A stretch of 64,000 bases of DNA from Bradyrhizobium sp. B097 (GTDB lineage: Bacteria > Pseudomonadota > Alphaproteobacteria > Rhizobiales > Xanthobacteraceae): positions 3,468,501-3,532,500 of the forward strand of contig NZ_CP152412.1 of the NCBI RefSeq assembly GCF_038957035.1, written 5' to 3'. Below are positions 8,919-17,860 of this stretch, piece by piece. The notes under the pieces are model-generated. The model did not search any database. It saw nothing but the letters and a program-made list of their open reading frames with translations, and was not told where the DNA came from. Within the stretch, counting starts at the first letter, position 1. Every line of letters starts with the position of its first letter. A program made the position numbers and the translations under genes.

Positions 8919-9380
8919 TCAGGCCGGCAGGGCCCGGCTCGCCGTGCGGCCGTGCGTGCTGAGCTCGCGCACCGGAAACACGCGATCGTAAGCGATGTTG
9001 AAGACGAACGCGTAGACCAGATAGAACGCGACGATGGAGATATCCATCATGAGCGCGGCCCACAGCGAGATGCCGAGATACCAGGCGACGAACGGGATCA
9101 GCAGCACGATCAGGCCGGCCTCGAACAGCATCGCGTGCGCGACGCGGATCGGCATCGTCTTGATGACACGGCCGGTGACGCGGACCAGCGCGTGGTCGAA
9201 GCCGAGGTTGAACAGCAAGTTCCAGATCGTCGCCACCGTCGCCGAGACGACGCCGATGACGCCCATATGGGCGACCGGCTGATTGAACAGCCAGGCGGCT
9301 GCCGGCGTGAAGATGGCGATACCGATCAGTTCGAACAGGACTGCGTGCCTGATCCGGTCGGAGAAGGAACGCATAGACAT
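8919..9380 (-). CDS. PACE family efflux transporter (AceI-like)
   Basis: This small membrane protein of about 150 residues has two tandem bacterial transmembrane pair (BTP) domains, hence four helices. The first opens with RIRHAVLFELIGIAIFTP, including the conserved Glu of helix 1. The second opens with RVAHAMLFEAGLIVLLIP, the same pattern repeated. AceI relatives export chlorhexidine and short diamines. The start MSMRSF at 9380 has an AAAGG-like ribosome site; the longer frame from 9440 would run into a repeat. It is divergent from a LysR gene, the usual genetic partner of PACE pumps. Confidence 0.87.
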   Translation of the reverse strand: MSMRSFSDRIRHAVLFELIGIAIFTPAAAWLFNQPVAHMGVIGVVSATVATIWNLLFNLGFDHALVRVTGRVIKTMPIRVAHAMLFEAGLIVLLIPFVAWYLGISLWAALMMDISIVAFYLVYAFVFNIAYDRVFPVRELSTHGRTASRALPA

Positions 9381-9405
9381 TTTGAAACCCTTTCTTGATT
9401 CTTGT

Positions 9406-9456
9406 TTTGACGCGTTTTCTTCACGCGAACCGGAATCCACTTCGCTTGAAAACGCT
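9406..9456 (-). repeat. palindrome-containing intergenic repeat, family C copy 1
   Basis: Read on the minus strand, this 51-nt element opens AGCGTTTTCAAGCGAAGTGG and ends in GAAGAAAACGCGTCAAA. A second copy in the opposite orientation lies at 34162-34213 with about seven differences. It lies 26 bp upstream of the PACE gene start, so it may form part of its promoter or leader. Confidence 0.65.
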
Positions 9457-9529
9457 CTCGTCGTTGCGACCGGGTTTCTATCTGATATTGTGGGATTACA
9501 AAGTTAGGTAATATCTGGAAAAGCGATAG

Positions 9530-10420
9530 ATGGCCGTTTCCATGGACCAGCTCGAATCCTTCGTGGCGGCGGCCGAGCAGGGCTCGTTCTCCGGCGCGGC
9601 CCGGCTTCTGAAGAAGGCGCAATCGGCGGTCAGCACCCACGTCGCCAATTTAGAGACGGACCTCGGGATTGCGCTGTTCGACCGGACCGGGCGCAACCCG
9701 GTGCTGACCGAAGCCGGTGCGCGGCTGTTGCCGGAAGCAAGATTGATCCTCGATCGCCGTGAACACCTGATCGGCGTCGCCAGCAGTTTCGAGGCGCATG
9801 TCGAGAAGCGCCTGGTGGTGGCGATCGACGAGCTCTATCCGGAGAGCGCGGTCGGGGAGCTGTTTGCGGAATTCGCCAAGCGCTTTCCCCATGTCGAAGT
9901 GGAGCTGCTGTTTCCGATCATGGAGGACGTCAGCCGCCTCGTGCTCGACGGCAAGGCCGATGTCGGCGTGATGTGGCGGCAGGAGCATTTGCCGCCCGAG
10001 CTCGGCTTCAAGACCATCGGCTGGGTGCCACTGCAGCTCGTCTGCGGCAAGAACCATCCGCTGGCGCATGGCCGGGTGGATTGGGAGGAGCTGAAGCGGC
10101 ATCGCCAGATCATGGTCACGGTGCGCAACGAAGGCACCGAGCGGCACCGGCTGCGTGTCGCCGCGGAGGTGTGGTGGGTGGAGAGCCATTGGGTGATCCT
10201 GCAGATCCTCAAGCAGGGCGTCGGCTGGGCGCTGATCCCGGGGCACATCATGGCGAGCTCGCAAATTGCCGACGAACTGGCAATTCCCGATCTGGAATTC
10301 GACGAGGGCGCACATCCCGTCGCGCTCGAAGTGGTCTGGCACAAGCAGCGGCCGGCCGGGCCGGCGGCAAAATGGCTGCGTCGCCGCTTCGCCACGCGAC
10401 CGCCGATGCTCCGCATGTGA
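9530..10420 (+). CDS. LysR family transcriptional regulator
   Basis: The 296-residue protein has an N-terminal winged helix-turn-helix (GSFSGAARLLKKAQSAVSTH, then LETDLGIALFDRTGR) and a periplasmic-binding-like effector domain (LVVAIDELYPESAVGELFAEF). It is divergent from the PACE efflux gene with about 150 bp between starts, so it probably controls that gene and itself. An alternative start four codons in (MDQLESF, 9542) matches the usual LysR N-terminus equally well. The inducer is unknown. Confidence 0.88.
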   Translation: MAVSMDQLESFVAAAEQGSFSGAARLLKKAQSAVSTHVANLETDLGIALFDRTGRNPVLTEAGARLLPEARLILDRREHLIGVASSFEAHVEKRLVVAIDELYPESAVGELFAEFAKRFPHVEVELLFPIMEDVSRLVLDGKADVGVMWRQEHLPPELGFKTIGWVPLQLVCGKNHPLAHGRVDWEELKRHRQIMVTVRNEGTERHRLRVAAEVWWVESHWVILQILKQGVGWALIPGHIMASSQIADELAIPDLEFDEGAHPVALEVVWHKQRPAGPAAKWLRRRFATRPPMLRM

Positions 10421-10515
10421 CAGACATGCGCGCCGCCGTTCATCGCATGGTGAGCTGACATCGCGGCCGCGATGTGTTGCCATGCGTGCCGCACTGACCG
10501 GACAGGGTGGAGACG

Positions 10516-11244
10516 ATGGCGAAGCAATTGGAAAGCAAGGTCGCGGCCGTGACCGGGGCGGCGTCGGGCATTGGACTTGCGAGCAGCGAAGCGATGCTGG
10601 CCGCGGGCGCGCGCGTGGTGATGGTCGACCGTGACGCGGCCGCGCTGCAAGCGCTCGCCGGCAAGCATGGCGATGCGGTGATCCCGCTGGTCATCGACCT
10701 GCTCGATCCGAAGGCCTGCGCGACGCTGTTGCCCGCGATCCTCGAGAGGGCCGGCCAGCTCGACATCCTGCACGCCAATGCGGGGATCTATGTCGGCGGC
10801 GATCTCGTCGATGCCGATACCGGCGCGATCGATCGGATGCTGAACCTCAACGTCAACGTCGTGATGAAGAATGTGCACGACGTGCTGCCGCACATGATCG
10901 CGCGCGGGACCGGCGACATCATCGTCACGAGCTCGCTCGCCGCGCATTTTCCGACGCCGTGGGAGCCGGTCTATGCCTCGTCGAAATGGGCCATCAACTG
11001 CTTCGTCCAGACGGTGCGGCGCCAGGTGTTCAAGCACGGTATCCGCGTCGGCTCGATCTCGCCGGGGCCCGTGATCAGCGCGCTGCTCGCGGACTGGCCG
11101 GCGGAGAAGCTCGAGGAGGCCAAGGCTTCGGGCAGCCTGCTGGAGGCCAGTGAAGTGGCCGAGGTCGTGATGTTCATGCTGACCCGGCCGCGCGGCATGA
11201 CCATCCGCGACGTCGTGATGTTGCCGACGAACTTCGATCTGTAG
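10516..11244 (+). CDS. short-chain dehydrogenase (sugar-alcohol/ribitol dehydrogenase-like)
   Basis: About 242 residues with SDR motifs: GAASGIGLA near the N-terminus, acidic VMVDRD after strand two (NAD preference), ILHANAGIY, VTSSLA and the catalytic YASSK pair. The C-terminus (GMTIRDVVMLPTNFDL) resembles polyol dehydrogenases of the ribitol group, but substrate assignment is weak. ATG at 10516 is preferred over GTG at 10507 because the GGTGGAGA sequence then serves as ribosome site. It stands alone between a LysR gene and a TPR gene. Confidence 0.82.
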   Translation: MAKQLESKVAAVTGAASGIGLASSEAMLAAGARVVMVDRDAAALQALAGKHGDAVIPLVIDLLDPKACATLLPAILERAGQLDILHANAGIYVGGDLVDADTGAIDRMLNLNVNVVMKNVHDVLPHMIARGTGDIIVTSSLAAHFPTPWEPVYASSKWAINCFVQTVRRQVFKHGIRVGSISPGPVISALLADWPAEKLEEAKASGSLLEASEVAEVVMFMLTRPRGMTIRDVVMLPTNFDL

Positions 11245-11355
11245 GCAACATCGCGCCAATACCGTCGCGGGCCTGCCGTTGTGGCACAGGCAACGGAAGG
11301 TTGTGTTGCGGGCAGGGGCTTTGCTACTAGTCTCCCGTCGGGCGTGGGGGACAAA

Positions 11356-12630
11356 GTGACAGAACGGGCAAAACGTGCATTCGCCGCCAGGGCGATGATG
11401 ATCGCGCTTGGCGTGCTGCTGGCGCCGATTCCGGCTGCTCGCGCACAACCTCTCCTGCCGGCCAAGTGCACCGTGGCCGGAAATATCAGCCTGGATGATC
11501 GCATCGCAGGTTGCACTGCCTTGATCGAGGCGATGTCGACCAATTTGCAAGGGGCGATCTCCGCACATTTTCGACGCGCCGCGCTCTATCTTGATAAGGG
11601 CGACGTTGATCGGGCAATCGAGGACTACAATTACGTCATCGAGCGCGATCCGAACAATCTGATCGCCCTTCTCCGCAGGGCATGGGCGCATAAACGGAAG
11701 GGCGAGGTCGACACAGCGCTCGCCGACTACGGTCGAGCCATAGAACTCGCTCCAAAAGACACCTACGCATACCTGGGACGGGCTGACGCCTACCTGATCA
11801 AGAAGGATGTTGACAGCGCGATCGACGACTACGGCCGAGCCCTTCTAACCCATCCCGACAATGTGGCTGCGTATGTCGGCCGCGGGCGCGCCTACAATCT
11901 CAAGGACGAGCCCGATCGGGCGATAGCTGACTGCAATCGTGCGATCGAGATCAGCCCGGAACGCGGGGCGGGGGTGGGCCTCATTTGCCGCGGACACGCC
12001 CACATGATCAAGGGCGACATCGAGCTCGCATTGGGCGACTTCAATCAAGCTATCGGTTTCAGTCCAAAGAATCCCCTGCCTTATGTTGGCCGCGCCAGCA
12101 TCCTTCGCGCTCGCGGCGACCTCGAACTGGGACTATCCAACATCAAGCAGGCGATCGAACTGACCCCGAACGATCCGCAACTTCATCGCTGGGCGGGGAG
12201 CGCTTACTTTCAAGGCGGGCTCCTGTCGGAAGCGAACGACGAGTTCGTCCGCGCCAGCGAGCTCGATCGGAAGGATGTTTACACGCAGCTATGGCTCGAC
12301 CTCGTGCGCCAGAAGACCGGCCAACCACGCGGACTTGATGAGGCCTCCGGGCGGCTCGACCAGTCGCAATGGCCGGCGCCGATCGTTCGCTTGTTCCTCG
12401 GCACCACAACGCTGGAGGCGGTTATTAAAGCCGCCGACGATGCCAATCCGGTCAAGGTGAGAGGGCGGCTTTGCGAAGCCCATTTCTATGCCGGTGAGCT
12501 GGCGCTGGCGAAAGGTGCGACGGACGAAGCCGTGCGGCTGCTTCGCCTCGCCGCGGACGGATGCCCGAGGATCTACTTTGAATGGGCGCCAGCCAATGCC
12601 GAGTTGCGCAAGCTCGACACCAGACACTGA
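11356..12630 (+). CDS. exported tetratricopeptide repeat protein
   Basis: A signal peptide (cleavage near AARAQ) is followed by a short cysteine-containing segment (AKCTVAGNISLDDRIAGC) and at least seven TPR units with the W/L-G-A-P spacing, for example AIEDYNYVIERDPNN and ALADYGRAIELAPKD. TPR arrays bind partner proteins. The C-terminal 120 residues are less repetitive. GTG at 11356, after a GGGGG ribosome site, gives a clean signal peptide; an earlier start at 11281 would add 25 poorly hydrophobic residues. No enzymatic function is visible. Rhizobial genomes carry many such proteins. Confidence 0.8.
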   Translation: MTERAKRAFAARAMMIALGVLLAPIPAARAQPLLPAKCTVAGNISLDDRIAGCTALIEAMSTNLQGAISAHFRRAALYLDKGDVDRAIEDYNYVIERDPNNLIALLRRAWAHKRKGEVDTALADYGRAIELAPKDTYAYLGRADAYLIKKDVDSAIDDYGRALLTHPDNVAAYVGRGRAYNLKDEPDRAIADCNRAIEISPERGAGVGLICRGHAHMIKGDIELALGDFNQAIGFSPKNPLPYVGRASILRARGDLELGLSNIKQAIELTPNDPQLHRWAGSAYFQGGLLSEANDEFVRASELDRKDVYTQLWLDLVRQKTGQPRGLDEASGRLDQSQWPAPIVRLFLGTTTLEAVIKAADDANPVKVRGRLCEAHFYAGELALAKGATDEAVRLLRLAADGCPRIYFEWAPANAELRKLDTRH

Positions 12631-12667
12631 CGGCGTTTGCCGGTCGCTGGGCCTGCCGGACGTCGTC

Positions 12668-13885
12668 TCAGGCGGCGCCGCGATCGAGCGCCGGCGTGGG
12701 GTCCATTTTCGTCAGCCGCCGCAGCGCCGCGACATTGGTGGCGACGGATGCCAGGCGGCATTGTGCCTTGCCGTCGGATTTGGCTTCATAGAGCGCGGCA
12801 TCGGCAACGGCCAGGAGCTCCTCGGCCTCGGTGCCGTGCTCGGGCGACACAGCGACGCCGACGCTGACGCCGACCTTGGCGAAGATGCCGTCGGCGAGCC
12901 GGTAGGGCATCGTGACAGCCTGGATGATGCGCTGGCCGATCCCGAGCGCCTGCTCGGCGGTGACGCCGTTCGCCAGCACCACGAATTCATCGCCGCCGAG
13001 TCGCGCGATCACCGCGGTCTCCGGCAGAGCGCGCCGCAGCCGCTCGGCTGCCAGCATCAGCACCTGGTCGCCGGCCGCGTGGCCATAGGTGTCGTTGATC
13101 GGCTTGAAATTGTCGAGGTCGAGGAACAGCAGCGCGATCGGCCGGCCATTTGCGGCCGGAGCCGCCAGCTTCGTGTTCAGCGCGGCGACGAAACCGGCGC
13201 GATTGCGCAGGCCGGTGAGGGTGTCGTGATGGGCAAGATGGCCGTTCTCGCGCTCGGCGCGCATCGTTGCGATCAGCATCTTGTTGAGGCGGAAGGCCGC
13301 GACCGACATCGCCGCGAGATACATCGGCACCTGCAGGAACACGATGAACAGCAGCGGCTCGCCGGCCAGCGCTGCGCCAGGCACGATCGGGCCGAGGCTG
13401 AGCAGGATCATGGTGCCGGCCAGGCGCGGCGCGCTGAAGTTGCGGAAGCAGATGCCGCCGACCATCGCCGCCGCCGACAGCGAGGCCAGCATCGCAACCA
13501 CCCAGTCGCCGCTTGCAAGGCTGATCAGGATGCCGAAGCCGACGCTGGCGCTCCAGGCGACCGCAAGGACGAGGTGTGGATCGGTCGGCGTCGGCCGCCC
13601 TTCGCGTGCCGCGCGATGCGCAGTCACGAGCACCGCCAGTCGCGAGAGGCAGATGACGAGTTCGAGGATGACCCAGGCGATGAACGGCGCGGTCGGTTCG
13701 CGGATCGCAATCACGGCCGCGACGGCGACCGTATTGACCGCGCCGGCCGCGAACACCGGCAGCGAGCCATAGAGATCTCCGATCAGCGCCGAGCGGATGT
13801 CGTCGGGCACGCCCGGACCCGCATCGGCGAGCCAGCGCGTCACGCCCCAGCGCGGCTGGCTGTATCGTCCTTTTTCGGACTGCAT
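12668..13885 (-). CDS. membrane-bound GGDEF diguanylate cyclase
   Basis: The N-terminal half (about residues 30-215) has six or so hydrophobic helices. The C-terminal half is a GGDEF domain: HDTLTGLRNRAGF, FLDLDNFKPINDTYGHAAGD, the catalytic RLGGDEFVVL and DAALYEAKSDGKAQ. An intact GGDEF signature predicts c-di-GMP synthesis. The position five residues before GGDEF reads PETA rather than RxxD, so no allosteric inhibitory site is visible. It converges with the TPR gene, 37 bp apart. Confidence 0.9.
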   Translation of the reverse strand: MQSEKGRYSQPRWGVTRWLADAGPGVPDDIRSALIGDLYGSLPVFAAGAVNTVAVAAVIAIREPTAPFIAWVILELVICLSRLAVLVTAHRAAREGRPTPTDPHLVLAVAWSASVGFGILISLASGDWVVAMLASLSAAAMVGGICFRNFSAPRLAGTMILLSLGPIVPGAALAGEPLLFIVFLQVPMYLAAMSVAAFRLNKMLIATMRAERENGHLAHHDTLTGLRNRAGFVAALNTKLAAPAANGRPIALLFLDLDNFKPINDTYGHAAGDQVLMLAAERLRRALPETAVIARLGGDEFVVLANGVTAEQALGIGQRIIQAVTMPYRLADGIFAKVGVSVGVAVSPEHGTEAEELLAVADAALYEAKSDGKAQCRLASVATNVAALRRLTKMDPTPALDRGAA

Positions 13886-14146
13886 TGTTCTTGCCCCGTA
13901 CTTTCACGTGGCAACTGACCCGGCCGGAGCTAACAGGCGTTTAAGGCCGCCGCGGATCGCACGGTGTGATTGACGACAGGTAAATCCGGCGGGCGATCGC
14001 GCCGCCGAATACCGATGCCGGAGGCTGCGATGCGGCGGTTGGTCGCGACGTCCATTCGGCCGGCGGTTGATTTTCGGGCGGGCGTGCCGATCAGGGCGGG
14101 CAACGAGGTGATCGGGGGCGTCGCTCTATCGCGGCGTCTTTCGCTG

Positions 14147-14842
14147 TCAGACTGCCATGAGTTCGTCCGCGCGGCCCGTGCGCTTCGCCTTCTTCAGCTT
14201 GGCCGGCGCGAACAGATTGCTGGCGGCAAGGCCCGCGGTGTCGGCGACACCGGGATCGCACGACACCATGGCGGCGACGATGGCGCCGTCGATCAACAGC
14301 GCGAGCTGATGCGCGAGCACTGCCGGTTCGCTCGCGCCCATCTCGCCGGCAAGCTTCTCGATATGCGCCAGCACCACCTTCTTGTGCTTCAGCGCGATGT
14401 TGCGGAACTGCTTGGCGTCCTTGTCGTGCTCGGCGACCGCGTTGATGAAGGGGCAGCCGTAGAACCGTTCCTCGGCGAACCAGCTCTTCAGGGCGGGGAA
14501 GATCCGCGCCAGCTTGGTCTGCGGATCGCCGCCGCCGGCCTCGATCGCGCCGATGAACCACTCACGCCACTGCTTGCCTTCGCTCTCCAGCACGGCATGC
14601 ACAAGGTTGGTCTTCGAGCCGAACAGCTTGTAGAGCGTGGTCTTGGCGGTTCCGGCCTCGTCGATGATCGCATCGATGCCGGTGGCGTTGATGCCGTTCT
14701 TGCAGAACAGATGCGTCGCCGCGCTGAGCAGGCGGCCGCGCGCGGATTCGTCGTCGCCGGCGGCGAACGCGGCGGCAGGTTTTTTCTTCGCAAGCGATTT
14801 GACCATGCGCGGCAGTAAATCGGAGCGCGGCGAAATCATCAA
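14147..14842 (-). CDS. TetR family transcriptional regulator
   Basis: The N-terminal helix-turn-helix is clear: LLSAATHLFCKNGINATGID, then IDEAGTAKTTLYKLFGSKTN. The variable C-terminal ligand domain contains WFAEERFYGCPFINAV, typical of the YcdC/AcrR-like branch that senses small organic ligands. The start may be 14842 or the Met at 14806 (MVKSLAKK); neither has a strong ribosome site. It is divergent from the OsmC-acyl-CoA-dehydrogenase-rhodanese-cyanate gene run that begins 230 bp away, so it is a candidate regulator of that cluster. Confidence 0.87.
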   Translation of the reverse strand: MMISPRSDLLPRMVKSLAKKKPAAAFAAGDDESARGRLLSAATHLFCKNGINATGIDAIIDEAGTAKTTLYKLFGSKTNLVHAVLESEGKQWREWFIGAIEAGGGDPQTKLARIFPALKSWFAEERFYGCPFINAVAEHDKDAKQFRNIALKHKKVVLAHIEKLAGEMGASEPAVLAHQLALLIDGAIVAAMVSCDPGVADTAGLAASNLFAPAKLKKAKRTGRADELMAV

Positions 14843-15073
14843 GCCGCATCTTCACGGGGGCGGGCATGTGCGCCGTCCTGCGCTCAAAATAATCGCTGCG
14901 GCGCGGCAGATGCACCGCGTTTGAGCAGCCGCGCCCTGATCAATCCGCAGGCAGGCACAGCTAAGCGTCTGCGGGATTTCGCCTTTTGATTTGGCGGGAG
15001 ACTGGCACGCTTCGTGCAGGAAACAGACCGTTCGGTATCCTTACCCAATCCATCGCTCCCAGGGAGAAAACTG

Positions 15074-15616
15074 ATGACCGCTGTCGCTCAAAAAACCGCA
15101 CTGACCGGCTGCCTCGCGCCGATCGACAGAGGCGGGCTCGAGCAGCTGATTGCCAACGGCAAGGCCAACCCGAAGGTCATCAAGACCTTGAAGTGCAGGA
15201 CGGTGGCCGAGGGCAAGTTCCGTCACGCCAACTACATCCGCAACCTCGCGCCCTACATCGTCGACGAGCCGCCGGGCCTGCTCGGCGACGACACCGCGCC
15301 CAATCCCTCCGAGGCCTCGCTCGCCGCGCTCGGCTCCTGCCTTGCGGTCGGTCTGCACGCCAACGCGGTGCATCGCGGCTGGATCGTCAACAAGCTCGAG
15401 CTGGAGCTCGAGGGCGATCTCAACATCACCGCGGTGTGGGGCACCGGCGACGTCAGCGAGAAGCCGGTCGGCTTCACCGACGTCCGCGTCAAGGTCGACA
15501 TGGAATGCGAGGGCGTCGCGCAGGACGAGATCGACGCGCTGGTGGCGCATGTGAAGAAGTGGTCGCCGGTCGCCAACACCTTCACCCGCCCCGTCAATCT
15601 CGAGGTCAGCGCGTAA
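15074..15616 (+). CDS. OsmC family protein
   Basis: About 180 residues with the OsmC/Ohr fold. The N-terminal substrate segment is followed by PSEASLAALGSCLAVGLHANAV, which carries the first conserved cysteine, and an alpha-helical C-terminal half. The second cysteine of peroxidatic OsmC/Ohr proteins, normally in a CPVSxTL-like context, is Ser here (KWSPVANTF). A thiol peroxidase role is therefore doubtful; sulfur transfer or binding is possible. GGGAGA before ATG 15074 sets the start. The next gene starts 35 bp downstream, and the run continues through rhodanese to cyanase. Confidence 0.85.
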   Translation: MTAVAQKTALTGCLAPIDRGGLEQLIANGKANPKVIKTLKCRTVAEGKFRHANYIRNLAPYIVDEPPGLLGDDTAPNPSEASLAALGSCLAVGLHANAVHRGWIVNKLELELEGDLNITAVWGTGDVSEKPVGFTDVRVKVDMECEGVAQDEIDALVAHVKKWSPVANTFTRPVNLEVSA

Positions 15617-15651
15617 GGCTCGATCGGCAATTCCAGGTGCGGAGACCAACC

Positions 15652-16779
15652 ATGGGTTCACTGGCTTTATCGCGGGTCGCAGCTCAAGATCCCGCACCGA
15701 CCATCACGGACGAGGTCGCGCGCCTCGCCCGTCAGGAGCTGGCACCGCTCGCATCCGCGATCGATGCCGGCTCGGTCTATCCCGGCGAATTCCTGCGCCG
15801 GCTCGGCAAGGTCGGGGCATGGAGCAGCCACGTGCCGCAGGAGGGGCCTGCCGACCTGCGTTGGGCGATCCAGTCGATGGCCGCGCTCGGCGAGGTCTGC
15901 GGCGCCACCGCCTTCATGGCGTGGTGCCAGAACACGCTGGTCTGGTACGTCGCCAATTCCACCAACATGAAGCTCGCCGCGCGCTTCGGCAACTGCTTTT
16001 CCAGCGGGCGCGCGCTCGGCGGCACCGGGCTCTCCAACCCGATGAAGAGCTTCTTCGGCATCGAGCGGCTGAAGCTGAAGGGCCGCAAGGTCGATGGCGG
16101 CTACATCGTCCGCGGCGCGCTGCCCTGGGTGTCCAATCTCGGCCCCGACCATTACTTCGGCACGATCTTCGAGCGCGAGGATGAGGGCAGCAAGGGTGAG
16201 CCGGGCAGCACCGTGATGTTTCTTGCCGATTGCTCCGATCCCGCGATCACGCTGACGCCGTGCAAGCCGTTCCTGGCGATGGACGGCACCGGCACCTACG
16301 GCGTCCAGTTCCGCGACGTGTTCGTGCCGGACGAGCTGATCCTCGCCGAGCCGGCTGCGCCGTTCGTCAAGAAGATCCGCGCCGGCTTCATCCTGCTGCA
16401 GGCCGGCATGGGCCTCGGCCTGATGAAGGACTGCATCAACATCATGGACGAGGTCCATGCGCCGCTCGGTCACGTCAACCGCTATCTGCCGCAGCAGCCG
16501 CTGCAATTCCGCGAGCTCTATGCCGAATTCGAGAAGGAGGCGATGACGCTGGCAAGCGATCCCTACAACACCGATGACAGCTATTGGCGCCGCGTCGTCG
16601 CGCTGCGCCTGCGGATCGGCGATGCCAGCGTCGCGGTCGCGCATGCGGCGATGCTCCATTGCGGCGCGCGCGGCTATCTGATGAGCCACCGCGCCCAGCG
16701 CAGGCTGCGCGAGGCCTATTTCGTCGCCATCGTCACGCCTGCCACCAAGCAGCTGCGCAAGATGCTGGCGGACGGCTGA
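15652..16779 (+). CDS. acyl-CoA dehydrogenase-like flavoprotein
   Basis: The 375 residues show the acyl-CoA dehydrogenase architecture. An N-terminal helical domain (GEFLRRLGKVGAWSSHVPQE) is followed by a middle beta domain (GGTGLSNPMKSFFGIERLKL, GALPWVSNLG) and a C-terminal four-helix region (ILLQAGMGLGLMKDCINIM). The catalytic Glu motif of true acyl-CoA dehydrogenases is not obvious. The fold is shared with flavin monooxygenases of organosulfur metabolism such as DszC and SfnB. With OsmC upstream and rhodanese downstream, a role in sulfur compound oxidation is plausible but inferred. The stop codon abuts a 47-nt repeat. Confidence 0.75.
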   Translation: MGSLALSRVAAQDPAPTITDEVARLARQELAPLASAIDAGSVYPGEFLRRLGKVGAWSSHVPQEGPADLRWAIQSMAALGEVCGATAFMAWCQNTLVWYVANSTNMKLAARFGNCFSSGRALGGTGLSNPMKSFFGIERLKLKGRKVDGGYIVRGALPWVSNLGPDHYFGTIFEREDEGSKGEPGSTVMFLADCSDPAITLTPCKPFLAMDGTGTYGVQFRDVFVPDELILAEPAAPFVKKIRAGFILLQAGMGLGLMKDCINIMDEVHAPLGHVNRYLPQQPLQFRELYAEFEKEAMTLASDPYNTDDSYWRRVVALRLRIGDASVAVAHAAMLHCGARGYLMSHRAQRRLREAYFVAIVTPATKQLRKMLADG

Positions 16780-16826
16780 AGCATGATCCGGAAAAGTGGA
16801 AACCGGTTTTCCGAAAAGATCATGCT
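16780..16826 (+). repeat. 47-nt palindromic repeat, family B copy 1
   Basis: An imperfect palindrome with ends AGCATGATC and GATCATGCT and a GGAAAA/TTTTCC inner arm. It begins directly after the TGA of the acyl-CoA-dehydrogenase-like gene. A second 47-nt copy at 39392-39438 also begins at a stop codon inside an operon. It would form a stem-loop in the mRNA between co-transcribed genes. The same sequence type recurs in rhizobial genomes. Confidence 0.82.
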
Positions 16827-16875
16827 CAAACAGGTTCGGGACCACCACAACTGCAACCACAAACAGGAGAGAGCC

Positions 16876-17754
16876 ATGACGGACGTTCTGATCACCGCCG
16901 GCGAACTTGCCGAGCTCGTCAAGAAAGAGCCGTGTGTCATCATCGACACCCGGAATCCGGATGCCTATGCGGCCGGCCATTTGCCCGGTGCCGTCAATGT
17001 GCACGACATCTTCACATTCCTTGCGACCTCGACACCTGAAGGCATCCACGAGCTGAAGACCAAGTTCGCTGACGCGTTCGGCGCCGCCGGTCTCTCCGGC
17101 AAGGAGATCGCCGTGATCTACGAGCAGTCGATGAATTCCGGCTTCGGCCAGTCCTGCCGCGGCTACTACCTGCTGACGATGCTCGGCTATCCCAAGGTGA
17201 AGGTGCTGCACGGCGGCTTCGATGCCTGGAAAGCGGCGGATCTGCCGGTCACCACCGACGTTGCGGTGCCGCCAAAGGCCTCCTTTGCGATCGTCCCGGA
17301 GGCCGGCGACATCATGATCGACGCCAAGGCAATGCTGGCCGCGGTCGGCAAGCCCGGCGTCGCGATCCTCGACGTGCGCGACGTCGACGAGTGGATCGGC
17401 GAGAGCTCCTCGCCCTACGGCAAGGATTTCTGCCCGCGCAAGGGCCGCATCCCCGGCGCCGTCTGGCTGGAATGGTACCGGATGATGAAGCCGACCGGCG
17501 AGGGTCCGCGCTTCAAGTCGAAGGACGAGATCCTGGCGGAGTGCGCCACCGTCGGCATCTCGCAGACCACGCCGGTCTATCTCTACTGCTTCAAGGGCGC
17601 GCGCGCCTCGAACACCTTCCTGGCGCTGAAGAACGCCGGCGTGAAGGACGTGCGGATGTACTTCGGCTCCTGGAACGAATGGTCGCGCGACCCGGCGCTG
17701 CCGATCGATGAGGGTCTGCCGACCGCGGCCGTCGTCACGGACAAGGCGGCATAG
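16876..17754 (+). CDS. sulfurtransferase (tandem-domain rhodanese)
   Basis: The 292 residues contain two rhodanese domains. Domain 1 (about 1-125) has VIIDTRNPDAYAAGHLPGAV and HGGFDAWKAA. Domain 2 (about 140-285) has AILDVRDVDEWIGE, RIPGAVWLEWYRM and the active loop YCFKGARAS, whose cysteine would carry the persulfide. Such enzymes move sulfane sulfur to cyanide or other thiophiles, giving thiocyanate with cyanide. The start at 16876 follows CAGGAGAGAG; a start at 16783 would translate the palindromic repeat. The next gene, for a cyanate/nitrate-type binding protein, starts 106 bp downstream. Confidence 0.9.
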   Translation: MTDVLITAGELAELVKKEPCVIIDTRNPDAYAAGHLPGAVNVHDIFTFLATSTPEGIHELKTKFADAFGAAGLSGKEIAVIYEQSMNSGFGQSCRGYYLLTMLGYPKVKVLHGGFDAWKAADLPVTTDVAVPPKASFAIVPEAGDIMIDAKAMLAAVGKPGVAILDVRDVDEWIGESSSPYGKDFCPRKGRIPGAVWLEWYRMMKPTGEGPRFKSKDEILAECATVGISQTTPVYLYCFKGARASNTFLALKNAGVKDVRMYFGSWNEWSRDPALPIDEGLPTAAVVTDKAA

Positions 17755-17860
17755 AACCTGCATATTTGTCGGCGTCCGGCGGCGCAAAACGCGGCCGGAC
17801 GCCGATCAATGAACGGGATCGCGGAGCTCTCCGTGGTTCGGTGCGACAATGGGGCGCAGC

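Noticed and set aside
9835..11691. 618-codon minus-strand frame opposite LysR, SDR and TPR genes
   Set aside because: Crosses three real genes and has no recognisable domain; composition is that of a shadow.
12488..13918. 476-codon plus-strand frame opposite the GGDEF gene
   Set aside because: Glu/Asp/His-rich shadow with no motif, while GGDEF signatures are on the minus strand.
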